From a bacterium UBP4_UBA6127 (GTDB taxonomy: Bacteria > UBP4 > UBA4092), in contig DIVR01000067.1 in NCBI GenBank assembly GCA_002428325.1, positions 39,520-103,519 of the forward strand: DNA of 64,000 bases, written 5' to 3'. Below are positions 27,082 through 37,000 of the stretch, in pieces (the stretch's first letter is position 1; the number at the start of each line of letters is the position of its first letter). The notes under the pieces are model-generated. The model made no database searches, was not told where the DNA came from, and was given only the letters and a program-made list of their open reading frames with translations. Position numbers and translations under genes: made by a program.

Positions 27082-27439
27082 GATCAGCCAGATACTTATA
27101 AATCACTATGGAACGGGTTTTATTTTCCTGTGTCCAAGAAACAGTCAAAATAATCTGTTTCAGGTTTTCAATATCGGTATTGCTGATTTCAGTCTGCCAG
27201 GAATATTCCGGATAATCGTCACCAAAATCACCGGAATCTGATTGTAAATTTGAAAATGATAATATTTCTAAATCAGCGATTTTCTGTTCAGCCAGGAACT
27301 GGGCCTGAGTCGCGCGATCAGAGACACTGACAGCCCTTAATCCAGCCGAAAATGCCTGACTCAGAAGAACCATACCAACCACCACCATCACCATGGTGAT
27401 GAGTACTTCGACTAATGTAAATCCATGGCAACGATTCAT
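27047..27439 (-). CDS. gspI: Minor pseudopilin GspI
   Basis: A 130-residue protein with MNRCHG then FTLVEVLITMVMVVVGM (cleavage after G6), followed by the GspI-like AEQKIADLE segment that helps tip-complex assembly. It overlaps gspH by 4 bases and gspJ by 35 bases. The Ser-rich end SSSASNQ is unremarkable. Confidence 0.88.
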   Translation of the reverse strand: MNRCHGFTLVEVLITMVMVVVGMVLLSQAFSAGLRAVSVSDRATQAQFLAEQKIADLEILSFSNLQSDSGDFGDDYPEYSWQTEISNTDIENLKQIILTVSWTQENKTRSIVIYKYLADHGEDSSSASNQ

Positions 27440-27975
27440 AAGCGGTTATCCTCAGTATCCTCTGAAAGAACTTTGGCCATACCAGTCACACCATCCAATT
27501 TAAGTTTCACTTCATCATCACGGTCTGTTTTAAAGATAACCAGGACATCGGTAGATGTTCCTTTGGGTGTAAATTCTATTTCCAGTAATCCAGTTTCAAA
27601 AGCCTCTTCATCATTTATTGTTATGGATGAGAACTTTACACTGGAATCAATAGATACAACTCGTCCCCAGACCCCAGAGGGAGAGGCCTCATTGACTGAA
27701 TCAGACGATGTCACAACCTGATATGACAGCCAATAAACCTGTCGGTCTAAATCACAATTCATGGTATAGGGAACACCTTCAATAACAGCCTGGCTTCTGG
27801 CATATTGGGTAAAAGCCATCCATTCTCTGCCGGTTGAATCCAACTTAGTCCTGGCAGCAAAACCTCCAAAATAAGGAAGACTGAAAAGAGTGAGCACCCC
27901 AATTATGGCAATTACTACCATCAGTTCTATCAGGGTAAATCCCTTACTGATTATGTACAATGGGGGTCTCTGCAT
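27436..27975 (-). CDS. gspH: Minor pseudopilin GspH
   Basis: A 179-residue protein with ISKG then FTLIELMVVIAIIGVLTLF, preceded by 11 residues, and a beta-rich body (EWMAFTQYARSQAVIEGVPYTM is the usual GspH segment). It lies 16 bases after gspG and overlaps gspI. GspH is a low-abundance pseudopilin near the tip. Confidence 0.88.
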   Translation of the reverse strand: MQRPPLYIISKGFTLIELMVVIAIIGVLTLFSLPYFGGFAARTKLDSTGREWMAFTQYARSQAVIEGVPYTMNCDLDRQVYWLSYQVVTSSDSVNEASPSGVWGRVVSIDSSVKFSSITINDEEAFETGLLEIEFTPKGTSTDVLVIFKTDRDDEVKLKLDGVTGMAKVLSEDTEDNRL

Positions 27976-27991
27976 AATTAGTCACACTGGA

Positions 27992-28432
27992 TTACTTGGT
28001 AGTTTTTGTTTCTTCAGCTTTCCAGTTAGCAATATCATCATCAGTACCTTCCTGCCCGTCAGGTCCATTGGAAGCTAAATCATAACCACTGGGATTATTG
28101 ACACCAGGATATACATAGCTATAAGCAGTTCCCCAAGGATCTACAGGAACATCCTTTTTTAAATAGGGACCTTTCCAGTTTTTAGGAACAGGTTCACCGG
28201 TTGGTTCAATTCGTAAAGCTCCCAACCCCTGATCCGTGGTGGGATAGGAACCATTATCTGCCTCATACATATCCAAGGCTGAACTGAATAATGAATCAAT
28301 CTGAGTTTTGGCAGCGGCTTTCCTTGCCTGCTCTGACCGTCCAGCAAACTGGGGAATAACCATAGCAGCCAAAACACCAATAATGATGACTACTACTAGA
28401 ATTTCAATCAACGTAAAACCTTTTTGGTTCAT
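27992..28432 (-). CDS. gspG: Major pseudopilin GspG
   Basis: A 146-residue protein with MNQKG then FTLIEILVVVIIIGVLAAMV, cleavage after G5. It has the GspG landmarks YEADNGSYPTTDQGLGAL, WKGPYLKKDVPVDPWG and the calcium loop SNGPDGQEGTDDDIANW. It is the main subunit of the pseudopilus that pushes substrates through the secretin. Confidence 0.96.
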   Translation of the reverse strand: MNQKGFTLIEILVVVIIIGVLAAMVIPQFAGRSEQARKAAAKTQIDSLFSSALDMYEADNGSYPTTDQGLGALRIEPTGEPVPKNWKGPYLKKDVPVDPWGTAYSYVYPGVNNPSGYDLASNGPDGQEGTDDDIANWKAEETKTTK

Positions 28433-28451
28433 CCTATTAATCTCCTTCCAA

Positions 28452-29675
28452 TCACTTGATCATACTGTTTAGTGAAAAAACCGGTAACAACATGGATACC
28501 ACGATAAATCCGACAATTGCAGCCATAAAAAGGATCATGGCTGGTTCCAATAGAGAGACAAATACTCTGACAGCATTATCTACTTCTGTATCATATGCTT
28601 CAGATATCTTAAACAAGACATCTTCCAGATTTCCTGCTTCTTCCCCTACAGCAACCATTTCAACCACTGAAGAAGGAAAAACATGGCTCATTCGCAAAGG
28701 TTCGGCTAACGATTGGCCTTCCCGGATACTTCCGGCAATATCAATTATTTCCTTGGAAATAACAGCATTGCCAGTAGCCCCCTGTACGACCTTCAATGCA
28801 GATAATAATGGAACGCCACTTTTTAAAAGAGTTCCCAAAGTCCGACAGAACCTGGAAACAGCCATCCGGGTTACCAGTTCTCGAACCACTGGAATTTTAA
28901 GTTTCCAGCCATCAAACTGGTATCGGCCAGATGGCTTTTGAATCCAATACTGAAAAGCATATACACTGAGCCCGACACCAACAATCCAGAGATACCAAGT
29001 CTTCCGGGCCATATGGCTGATTCCCATTAAAATTCTGGTAGGGGCGGGTAATGTCTGACCCATGTCAGAAAATATGACGGCAAATTTAGGTATAAAAAAT
29101 GTTAAAAGAAAAGATACGGCGCCAATGCCAACAATAAATAAAAGCGTAGGATATGCCAGAGCGGTTTTCACTCTGGACAAAAGTTGTAACTCTTTTTCAG
29201 TAAATTCAGCCAAACGGCTTAATACAGTTTCCAGATTCCCGGATATTTCACCTGAACGGACCAGATTGATCTGCAATTCAGAAAAATATTTTGGATATTG
29301 CCCCAGCGCTTCAGCCAGATTACTACCACTCACGACAGAAGATTTAATCTGGTGGATCACAGTTTTAAACTGGGCGTTAGACTGTTGATTTTCCAAAGTA
29401 GTCAAAGCTCTCATAAGGGGGACTCCGGCATTCAGGAGGTCTCCCAACTGCCGCATGAAATTCCCTATCTCGGATTTTTTAATGCGCCCACCGAGATTGA
29501 TGGTAATTTTTCCAGAACGGGTACGAACCGTAGAGGATGATTCCTCTTTCAATTCAACCGGCGTCAGTCCCATCCGAAGCAATCTGTCCATAACAGCATT
29601 ACGATTATCTTCCATTAAGACACCGGTAATCACCTGCCCATTCGATTTTTTTGCTTTATATGAAAAACTTGCCAT
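28452..29675 (-). CDS. gspF: Type II secretion platform protein GspF
   Basis: A 407-residue inner-membrane protein with two homologous cytoplasmic four-helix domains (for example FMRQLGDLLNAGVPLMRALTTL and FCRTLGTLLKSGVPLLSALKVV) and three membrane helices. It couples the ATPase motor to pseudopilus growth. It lies 11 bases downstream of gspE and 19 bases before gspG. Confidence 0.95.
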   Translation of the reverse strand: MASFSYKAKKSNGQVITGVLMEDNRNAVMDRLLRMGLTPVELKEESSSTVRTRSGKITINLGGRIKKSEIGNFMRQLGDLLNAGVPLMRALTTLENQQSNAQFKTVIHQIKSSVVSGSNLAEALGQYPKYFSELQINLVRSGEISGNLETVLSRLAEFTEKELQLLSRVKTALAYPTLLFIVGIGAVSFLLTFFIPKFAVIFSDMGQTLPAPTRILMGISHMARKTWYLWIVGVGLSVYAFQYWIQKPSGRYQFDGWKLKIPVVRELVTRMAVSRFCRTLGTLLKSGVPLLSALKVVQGATGNAVISKEIIDIAGSIREGQSLAEPLRMSHVFPSSVVEMVAVGEEAGNLEDVLFKISEAYDTEVDNAVRVFVSLLEPAMILFMAAIVGFIVVSMLLPVFSLNSMIK

Positions 29676-29686
29676 CCAAAAGCCTC

Positions 29687-31375
29687 TTAATTTTCTTTAG
29701 TTACCCGGATAACTTCTTCCAATGTTGTTAAGCCACGATGGGCTTTATCGAGTCCATCATCCCGAAGGGTTTTCATCCCTTTGCTAAGAATATATTGTTT
29801 CATTTTCCCGGCAGAGACCCTATCCATCACCATTTCCCGGACATTATCATCTACCATCAATAATTCAAAGATACCGATGCGTCCCCGATAACCAGTATTC
29901 CGACAGGCTTCACATCCTCGGCCTTTCCAAGCCTTGTGAAATCCATTATTCTCGGCAAATTCCTTTATTTCAATTGAATTCACCGGGACTTCTTCCCGAC
30001 AACTCGGGCAAACTTTTCTTACCAGTCGTTGGGCCATGATGCCTTCAACTGAGGAGGCTGCCAGGTAAGGCTCTATACCCATATCCACCAATCGGGTCAA
30101 AGCTCCGGCGGAATCATTCGTATGAAGAGTACTGAAAACCAAGTGGCCTGTCAACGCAGAACGAATGGCAATATCGGCAGTTTCCCGGTCTCGAATTTCT
30201 CCTACCATGACGATGTCGGGGTCATGGCGAAGAATAGATCGAAGCCCTTGGGCAAAATCAAACCCGATTTTAGGTTTAGTCGGTATTTGAAAAACCCCTT
30301 CCAGCTGGTACTCCACCGGGTCTTCAATAGTGATGATTTTTTTCTCTGGGGAATTGATTTTTTGAAGAGCTCCATAGAGAGTGGTGGATTTTCCACTTCC
30401 TGTTGGCCCTGTTACCAGGATAATCCCATGGGGCCGTCGAATTAACTGGTTAAATCCCTTAAAGTTCTCCTGATCCATTCCCAATTCTTCCAAGGTTAAA
30501 AAGATAGAAGAACGATCCAGCAGACGAAGGACAATGCCTTCTCCGTGAATTCCAGGAATGATGGAAACACGAACATCGATTTCCCTGTCTCCGGCTCTCA
30601 GCTTAATGCGTCCATCCTGTGGAAGCCGTTTTTCGGCAATATTTAAGTCTGCCATGATTTTGACACGGGAAATGATAGCCTGCTGGAACAACTTGATTTT
30701 AGGGGGTGTCACTGCAGGATATAACATTCCATCAATACGATACCGAATCTGCAGTTGGTCCTCAAAAGGTTCTATATGAATATCACTGGCTCTATCCCGA
30801 ACCGCTTCCAGGATAATCTGATTCACAAACTGAATCAGCGAAGCATCTTCGACCATTTCCAGGGATTCGCCATTTTCATCCATTCCCTCCTGAAGGACTT
30901 CCAGGTTTTCTCCCGATTCCTCCAGAAGCTGGTCCATGGATTCAGCGCCAATCCCATAAATTCGTTTTAGAATCCGGTCGATGTCCTTGGAACTGGAAAT
31001 TACTGTGCGGATGGGTCTATCCAACAAAAGCTTCAGTTCATCCGCTTTCCGGCTGTCAAACGGGTCGGAAACCGCCACAACAATACTCCCATTATCTTTC
31101 CTGATGGGAAGGACTTGGCGGGATACGACATGTTTTGCCGGGATGGAATGCAGCAGCTCTTCATCCAGAGGAATCAGATTCAAATCAATATACTCCATTC
31201 CCAGCAATTCACACAGGGAACGCAGGACTTTATCCTCCGGGGCTAGTCCCATTCGAATAACAGCCTGACAGATATTTTCTCCCGAGGCAGATACGACTCC
31301 GTGTAAAGCAGTCAACTTCTCGGTATCTAACAGGCCTTTTTGCAACAGGTAATTTTCCAGATACGATTGGCTCAT
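29687..31375 (-). CDS. gspE: Type II secretion ATPase GspE
   Basis: A 562-residue motor ATPase. An N-terminal MshEN-like region (about 1-150) is followed by the ATPase domain with Walker A GPTGSGKST (K329), an Asp box EDPVEYQLEGV, Walker B MVGEIRDRETA and His box GHLVFSTLHTND. The zinc-binding tetracysteine loop CPSCREEV...CEACRNTGYRGR is present. It drives pseudopilus assembly. It follows a Spy-like gene by 35 bases. Confidence 0.96.
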   Translation of the reverse strand: MSQSYLENYLLQKGLLDTEKLTALHGVVSASGENICQAVIRMGLAPEDKVLRSLCELLGMEYIDLNLIPLDEELLHSIPAKHVVSRQVLPIRKDNGSIVVAVSDPFDSRKADELKLLLDRPIRTVISSSKDIDRILKRIYGIGAESMDQLLEESGENLEVLQEGMDENGESLEMVEDASLIQFVNQIILEAVRDRASDIHIEPFEDQLQIRYRIDGMLYPAVTPPKIKLFQQAIISRVKIMADLNIAEKRLPQDGRIKLRAGDREIDVRVSIIPGIHGEGIVLRLLDRSSIFLTLEELGMDQENFKGFNQLIRRPHGIILVTGPTGSGKSTTLYGALQKINSPEKKIITIEDPVEYQLEGVFQIPTKPKIGFDFAQGLRSILRHDPDIVMVGEIRDRETADIAIRSALTGHLVFSTLHTNDSAGALTRLVDMGIEPYLAASSVEGIMAQRLVRKVCPSCREEVPVNSIEIKEFAENNGFHKAWKGRGCEACRNTGYRGRIGIFELLMVDDNVREMVMDRVSAGKMKQYILSKGMKTLRDDGLDKAHRGLTTLEEVIRVTKEN

Positions 31376-31410
31376 TCGGGTCCCCTAAGAATTAAAAAAG
31401 ATGTCTGTGA

Positions 31411-31980
31411 TTACTGGCCTCGGGGCATCTGACGTCTGCCGCCTGGATTTCCTCGCATACCACCCATCATGCCCATTCCCATACCGCCGATTCCTTCAGT
31501 TATAATTCCTGAGATCATCAACTGGGCTTCTTGTCGGACACTCAAAACGGCTTTTAAATCTTCTTCCGCCGCTTCAGATTTCTTTTTGATTTCTTTGCCT
31601 TTGCTGATTAAAAGATCCAGGTTTTGTTTCACTGCTTTGTCATTAACCGGTTTGGCTTCCAAGGCGGTCTGTAATTTTTCCTGGTAAGGCCGGATTTCTT
31701 CCATGGCCTGGCTGCGGAGTGAAATGATTTTTTTGATTTTAGGCGCAATCACTTTACTCTCATTGGCAGTCATGGTCAGCTGAGAAGTGGCACGGGTAAA
31801 AGACCACTCTTCCATCCGGCTTCGGTCAAACATGGGACGGGTTCCTCTGTTACTGCTTTGGGAATTACCATCCGGTGGCTCGGGCGGACGCCCCATATCC
31901 TGGGCAACTGAATAACAGGTAACTACTACGGCCATTAAGCCGGTAATAAACAGGGACTTGATAACAGATTTGTTAATCAT
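31411..31980 (-). CDS. Spy/CpxP-like periplasmic protein with Gly/Met-rich tail
   Basis: A 189-residue protein with a signal peptide ending near SVAQ (A26). The helical body (TMTANESKVIAPKIKKIISL, EEDLKAVLSVRQEAQLMI) is Spy/CpxP-like. The last ~27 residues are rich in Gly, Met and Arg (GIGGMGMGMMGG), which could bind a metal such as copper, but this is only suggested by composition. It starts 3 bases after the preceding Spy-like gene and is part of the sigma-factor/secretion operon. A role as stress sensor or chaperone is inferred. Confidence 0.75.
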   Translation of the reverse strand: MINKSVIKSLFITGLMAVVVTCYSVAQDMGRPPEPPDGNSQSSNRGTRPMFDRSRMEEWSFTRATSQLTMTANESKVIAPKIKKIISLRSQAMEEIRPYQEKLQTALEAKPVNDKAVKQNLDLLISKGKEIKKKSEAAEEDLKAVLSVRQEAQLMISGIITEGIGGMGMGMMGGMRGNPGGRRQMPRGQ

Positions 31981-31983
31981 ACG

Positions 31984-32439
31984 TTATTTCTCCTTTTCAA
32001 AGGGGGGAGGGGGTGGCGGTGGATTCATACCGGGTTCTCCAGGCATATTATCCTGCCGAGGCCTCATATCCCTTTTAAAATGTTTTTCCCGGAACTGGGA
32101 AAACTTAACTTTTTGTTCGGGAGTAAGGATCGCTTCGATTTCTTTATCCGTTTTTTCTCTGATTTCCCTGATTTTCTCCCTGAAACCAGGAATAACCTTA
32201 TCGAATTCCTCCTTTCGAGAGTCCATAATGGCCGATACCTTTTTCACCTGATCCGGAGTCAGGGACAGTTCTCGAGCCATATCATCGATTAACTTGTTGG
32301 GATGCGGTCGTTCTTTAAACCGTTTGACGAACTGGTAATGTTGCCAGACTTGTCCGCCGACAAAACCAAATACCAGGCCTGACAAAAAAACTGTAATAAT
32401 AAGACTGATCCATTTTGTTTTGGATGAAAATTGCTTCAT
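31984..32439 (-). CDS. Spy/CpxP-like (periplasmic heavy-metal-sensor type) protein
   Basis: A 151-residue protein with an N-terminal membrane anchor (WISLIITVFLSGLVFGFVGG) and an LTPDQ-type helical domain: ARELSLTPDQVKKVSAIMD and EAILTPEQKVKFSQF are two LTxxQ repeats. The C-terminus carries a run of seven prolines. Proteins of this family keep stress sensors quiet or bind unfolded proteins; those next to an ECF pair often act as sensors. It lies 5 bases after the anti-sigma gene. Confidence 0.85.
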   Translation of the reverse strand: MKQFSSKTKWISLIITVFLSGLVFGFVGGQVWQHYQFVKRFKERPHPNKLIDDMARELSLTPDQVKKVSAIMDSRKEEFDKVIPGFREKIREIREKTDKEIEAILTPEQKVKFSQFREKHFKRDMRPRQDNMPGEPGMNPPPPPPPFEKEK

Positions 32440-32444
32440 TTTAT

Positions 32445-32903
32445 TTAACCTTCACTTTGTATACCCAGTAAGGTCTCCGGATTATCAGAGGTCATCAGGG
32501 TATTGATATCTGTTTCAGTGGTAATACTGTTCGTAGAAAGATTCGCGTCTATATTGGATAAAAAAGGTTGAATGGAAAAAAAGGTTACCATTAAAATAAG
32601 GGCAACAACCAATGATTGGACAGGATTAGGCAATAATCGGGCAACCCAGGGCTGTTCCCATAAATGCACCCGGGCAGATGATGTTTTTCCCAACTGGCTT
32701 TGAATCCGAGTCCAGAGATATTCAGAGGGCATCTCATCGGGAAGAGCCTGTATCCATTGGCTGGTTGATTTCAAAAAAGCCAATTGTTCACGGCATACAG
32801 AGCATTCCTGCAAATGGGCGACCAATTTCTCTTTTCGGGAACCGGTTAATTCTCCATCCCGGTAAGCAGAAAGTTCAATTGACCATCGGCATTCAGTTTT
32901 CAT
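32445..32903 (-). CDS. Zinc-finger anti-sigma factor
   Basis: The ATG at 32903 gives 152 residues and an ATGA overlap with the sigma gene; a longer open frame reaches 33002 but lies inside the sigma gene. The anti-sigma zinc motif H30-x3-C34-x2-C37 (AHLQECSVC) is present, followed by one membrane helix (about residues 96-115) and a periplasmic tail of about 35 residues. It should hold the ECF factor at the membrane until an envelope signal releases it. Confidence 0.88.
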   Translation of the reverse strand: MKTECRWSIELSAYRDGELTGSRKEKLVAHLQECSVCREQLAFLKSTSQWIQALPDEMPSEYLWTRIQSQLGKTSSARVHLWEQPWVARLLPNPVQSLVVALILMVTFFSIQPFLSNIDANLSTNSITTETDINTLMTSDNPETLLGIQSEG

Positions 32904-33529
32904 TTCATATTCCCCATCATTTCCTGATAATAATCTTTTAAAAGGACCTGGAGCATTTCCCTGGCCCGGAAGATTCGGGACTTCACAGTTCCCATCCGGC
33001 ATCCCAGGACATTGCTGATTTCTTCGTAACTTAATCCTTCAAATTCCTTCAGGTAGTAAGCTTCCCTGAAATCCAGGGGAAGGCTGTTGACTGCCTTCAG
33101 AATAGTTTGACGAATTTGGTCATCCTCTTGTTCCCGATCGGGTCCGGGACGAGGATCCGGTAGGGTTTCCCAAGGGGATTCACGGGGTTCTTCACTGGGT
33201 TGGGGCCGCCAAAACCTTCTTTTTTGACGTTGTTTCTGGCGAAGCACATCCCGGCAATGGTTCAGGGTAACCCGATACAGCCAGGTTGAGACTTTACCTG
33301 TTTGCCGATATTCCGGCAAACTCCGAAAGACTTTGATAAAGATGTCCTGAAGGGCATCATCTGCCGAATCCCTATCCTTCAATATTTGCACGGACAACCG
33401 ATAGACTAATCCCGAATAGGCCCGGTAAAAAGATTCCTGGGATTGAATTTCCCCTTTTCGGCAGCCTTCCAGCATTAAATCCAATTCTTGAATACTTTTG
33501 GACTCATCTTGTTCCCTGATATTCATCAT
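32900..33529 (-). CDS. ECF sigma-70 factor (RpoE-like)
   Basis: A 209-residue protein with region 2 (YSGLVYRLSVQILKDRDSAD, then DALQDIFIKVFRSLPEYR, STWLYRVTLNHCRDVLR) and region 4 (VNSLPLDFREAYYLKEFEGL, SYEEISNVLGCRMGTVKSRI), linked by a Pro/Arg-rich stretch of about 40 residues. It directs RNA polymerase to stress promoters. Start at 33529 or the adjacent ATG at 33526. A TACAAT box ends only 5 or 8 bases before these, so the transcript may be leaderless. It is the first gene of the secretion operon. Confidence 0.92.
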   Translation of the reverse strand: MMNIREQDESKSIQELDLMLEGCRKGEIQSQESFYRAYSGLVYRLSVQILKDRDSADDALQDIFIKVFRSLPEYRQTGKVSTWLYRVTLNHCRDVLRQKQRQKRRFWRPQPSEEPRESPWETLPDPRPGPDREQEDDQIRQTILKAVNSLPLDFREAYYLKEFEGLSYEEISNVLGCRMGTVKSRIFRAREMLQVLLKDYYQEMMGNMK

Positions 33530-33534
33530 CTATG

Positions 33535-33540
33535 ATTGTA
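33535..33540 (-). promoter_or_regulatory. -10-like box immediately before the ECF sigma gene
   Basis: On the minus strand TATACAAT (TACAAT at 33540-33535) lies 5 bases before ATG 33529 and 8 before ATG 33526. Initiation about 7 bases downstream would begin on the start codon. Confidence 0.45.
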
Positions 33541-33728
33541 TAATCCTTCAGGTTCCTGATTTTAGTTATGAATTGTCCCTTTGGGAATCAACACACCTTA
33601 ACATCAACATAAACAGCAATATTTATGCCATATCTCTTCTGTAATCGATATGAATTATAAAATTCATCTTTTCCTTTTAAATTACCCTCATATCAACCCC
33701 TCCTTTTTGTACTATTTGGAACTATCTA

Positions 33729-33845
33729 CGAAGTTTGACCCAGGCTGAAGGGATCAGCCTGGGTCCCGCTTCGAATAGAAATAGTTTAATTGAAGTTAGA
33801 CTCCAAAGGAAATAAAGGAATAAAAAAGTGAAAACAGGGGGAAAT
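33729..33845 (+). repeat. Dispersed hairpin repeat, family 2, copy 2
   Basis: Perfect 12-base arms GACCCAGGCTGA (33737-33748) and TCAGCCTGGGTC (33754-33765) with outer arms CGAAG (33729-33733) and CTTCG (33769-33773), 3-base bulges on each side. Similarity to the copy at 4081-4185 (opposite strand) extends about 75 bases beyond the hairpin, up to GGAATAAAA and CAGGGGGAA. Confidence 0.7.
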
Positions 33846-34011
33846 ATAAGAGAAAATGAGACGGTAATTATCATTAATTAAGATGGAGTCACCTGCCATA
33901 ATACCTTATGATACAATGAGTTCCAATCAGGGGAAAAGAGCAACCCTGCCCCTAGATTAAGAAACCTGTAAAGATGATTTAGATTTGAAAAAATAAGTAA
34001 AACAGAATAAC

Positions 34012-37000
34012 ATGAATAAACAGAGGTCGCTTATTAATAATCTACTGAAAAAGACAGCCCTTATTGTCCTCATAGTTTTAATGACAGGGTTCATCACTAC
34101 AGGAGGGGTAACAGTCATGACGACTTCCCAATCCCGGTCCATATCCTCTTCAAAACCCCATTACCGCCCTTCGCTATGCCTGAATGGTGAATGGGATTTC
34201 ATGCCCATGGAAAAAGTCTATTTGAATTATCCGCCGGAAGGTACCTGGTCCGGAGAGAAAATCAAAGTGCCTTCCCCTTGGAACCGGTTGAATGCCAGTG
34301 TTGAGGGCAATTGGAGAGCCTATCGGAATTTCGATTATCCGGAAGAATGGAATTGGGCAAGGGCTGGCTGGTATCGAAAGTACTTTTTCCTTCCCTGCCC
34401 GGTCAAAGACCCGGTCAAGGATGAAGGTTATCGGGCTAAACTCCGGTTTAGCGCCGTCATGCACCGTTGTGAAATCTATTTGAATGGAGTCAAAGTGGGA
34501 GAAAACGGAGAGGGTTATCTTCCCTTTGAATTGGATGTTACCGATGCCCTGATACCCGATGACCTTAACCGGTTGGAAGTTTTGGTGGCTGAGAACCAGA
34601 AACTGGATTGGCTTTATCTTTATCCTCCGGGGTCCTGGTATGCCTGGAATAACCTGGGTATCTGGCAGGATGTTGAAATTTTTTCAGAACCCGCAGCCCA
34701 TATTGAGGATATCTTTGCAAAACCATCGGTTAGAGAAAAATGCTTAAATTCCGAGATTTTAATAGTCAACGAATCAGACCAACCCTATCCTTATCTTTTG
34801 AAATCATCTGTACGGGAGAAAGATTCCACTGTCAAACGATTCCCTGAGCAGGAAGGCATTATCCCTCCCCACAGCAGCCAGAAAGTAGAATTACATCTTC
34901 CCTGGAAAAATCCTCATCTCTGGAGTCCTGAGACCCCTCAGCTCTATTATTTGGAGGCCCAACTCCTCCACAGGAAAAAAGATGAATCACCAGGAATTGA
35001 GACCGATCGAAAAACCATTCGATTCGGATTCCGGGAATTTTGGATTGAAGGACGTTCTTTTTATCTCAATGGGATGCCGGTCAAATTAAAAGTAGATGGC
35101 TGGCATTACATGGGTCCGGCGCAGCAAAATAAAGAGTATGCCCGGCTCTGGTATCAACTGGTCAAAGAAACCGGTGGGAATGCCGTAAGGCTTCATGCCA
35201 TGCCCTACCCGCCCCTCTATCTGGATATGGCTGATGAAATGGGTCTATTGGTAATAGATGAAAGCGCTATCTATGGAAGCGGGGGAAATCTGGCCCTCAA
35301 GGAAAAAGCTTTCTGGAATCATGCCAGAGACCATGTCAGCCGGCTGGTAAAACGAGACAGAAATCATCCCTCGGTTATCCTTTGGAGCGCCTGTAACGAA
35401 ATTATCTGGCGGGGAGGAGAAGAATCCTTCCAACCCTTGTTATCCCTACAATCGACTATTCTGGAGATAGACTCCACCCGGCCTGTCAGCTTTGATGAAA
35501 ACGACAGCGACTTGGGAGGCAAGGCCAGTGTTTATAGCGGACATTATGATGATATTGGCCATTGGAAAATGAGGAATATTAAGAATAAACCTTTTATCAT
35601 CAACGAATTCAGCCAGTTGTTTTATGGGGATTGCCATGAAGCCTCCTACTGGGGAGGAGATGAAGCCTATGAAAGTTTTAATGGCCGGTTAACCGCCGCC
35701 AGTGAAGAAGTCCGGCAGATGATTTGGGGCCTGCGGGAAATGGAAGCCGCCAGTTTCGGTCCCTGGAATATTGTCTGGTATGCCTTATATCCCATGCCAG
35801 AAAGAAGGCACTACCTCCAATGGGATTATCTGGAAGAACCGGGAATGAAACCGGACATGATCCAACCCCATTCAGTAACCCTTAATTATGGATTTGATTC
35901 GAATCTGCCTCCTTGGCGACCCAATCCCGTCTATCGAAAAATAAAAGCCGCTTATGCCCCAAGGGCAGTCCATCTCCATGGAGAGAACTCCCGGATCTAT
36001 GGGGGGACCTCGACAGAGAGAGATTTATTCATTTTTAATGATGTTTATAAAGACTCCCGGTTTGAGGTTGAATGGTCATTACAAAAAGGGGAAAAACTCC
36101 TGCATCAAGAAAAATTCATCTGTCATTTGAATCCCTTCGGGATGTTAAAAGAAACCATTCAAATCCCCTTTCCCAAGGTTACTCAGAAAGAAACGATTAC
36201 ATTTAAAGCTCTCTTGAAAGAAAATGGGATTAAATGCCATGAAGATACCCGAGAATTCCAAGTTTTCCCGGAATTAGCCGATTTCCAAACCAAGGAAGCT
36301 TCGGAAAAACCCGCTGCTCTGTTGGATGACTCAGGAGAAACGGCCGTCCTCCTGAATAATCTAAAGTATCCCTTTCAACGAATCAAAAGCTTGTCAGAGT
36401 TGAATCCTGAGCATTATGAAAAGCTTATAGTCGGGTCAAATTCTCTTACCCAAATGTCATTGAAAGAGTTTGCGGAAAATACTTCCCTTCAGGTTTTTCT
36501 GGATAAAGGAGGGAAGGCTCTTTGTCTGGAAAACTCTTTTAAGAATGCCCAGGGAAACCTCCTGAATCGAATTCCTAAAGAGGCCCAGTATGTTCATCCG
36601 GATAGTTCACCTCAGCATCCATTGATAGCAGGAACATCGCCTGAGGATTTCTCATTTTGGGGAAAAGATGAGACAGTTACCCGGCAAGCTTATCCACGGC
36701 CGGACCAGGGAAATGCTCTTTCTATTCTGGATATTGGAGAAAGAGATAACGGTCTTTCCTATTCAGCCCTACTGGAAATTCATCAAGGGAAAGGAATGAT
36801 TTTACTGAATCAGCTGGAGTTGGTAAAACATTGCAAAGATGAGCCGATTGCCGCCTTGATGCTGAAGAATCTGCTTAATTACAAATCAAAAGAACAATCC
36901 GCAAAGAACATCACCTTTGCCCTTTCAGCGGATACGGCCTCTCCTCTCTGGAAATTCATCCAGCCTCTAAAAGTGAGTGAGTCTCCCCTTCCTCCGGAAA

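Larger units (their letters stand above)
33530..34011. other. Divergent intergenic region
   Basis: This 482-base region separates the sigma/secretion operon from the GH2 gene and holds no gene I can support. It includes the sigma -10-like box, repeat family 2 copy 2 (33729-33845), a purine-rich stretch to about 33875, and TACAAT at 33913-33918 as a weak -10 candidate for the GH2 gene. Confidence 0.5.

Noticed and set aside
32445..33002. Longer anti-sigma reading starting at 33002
   Set aside because: The extra 33 residues lie inside the sigma gene and the ATGA overlap at 32903 gives a natural start with the expected zinc-finger position.
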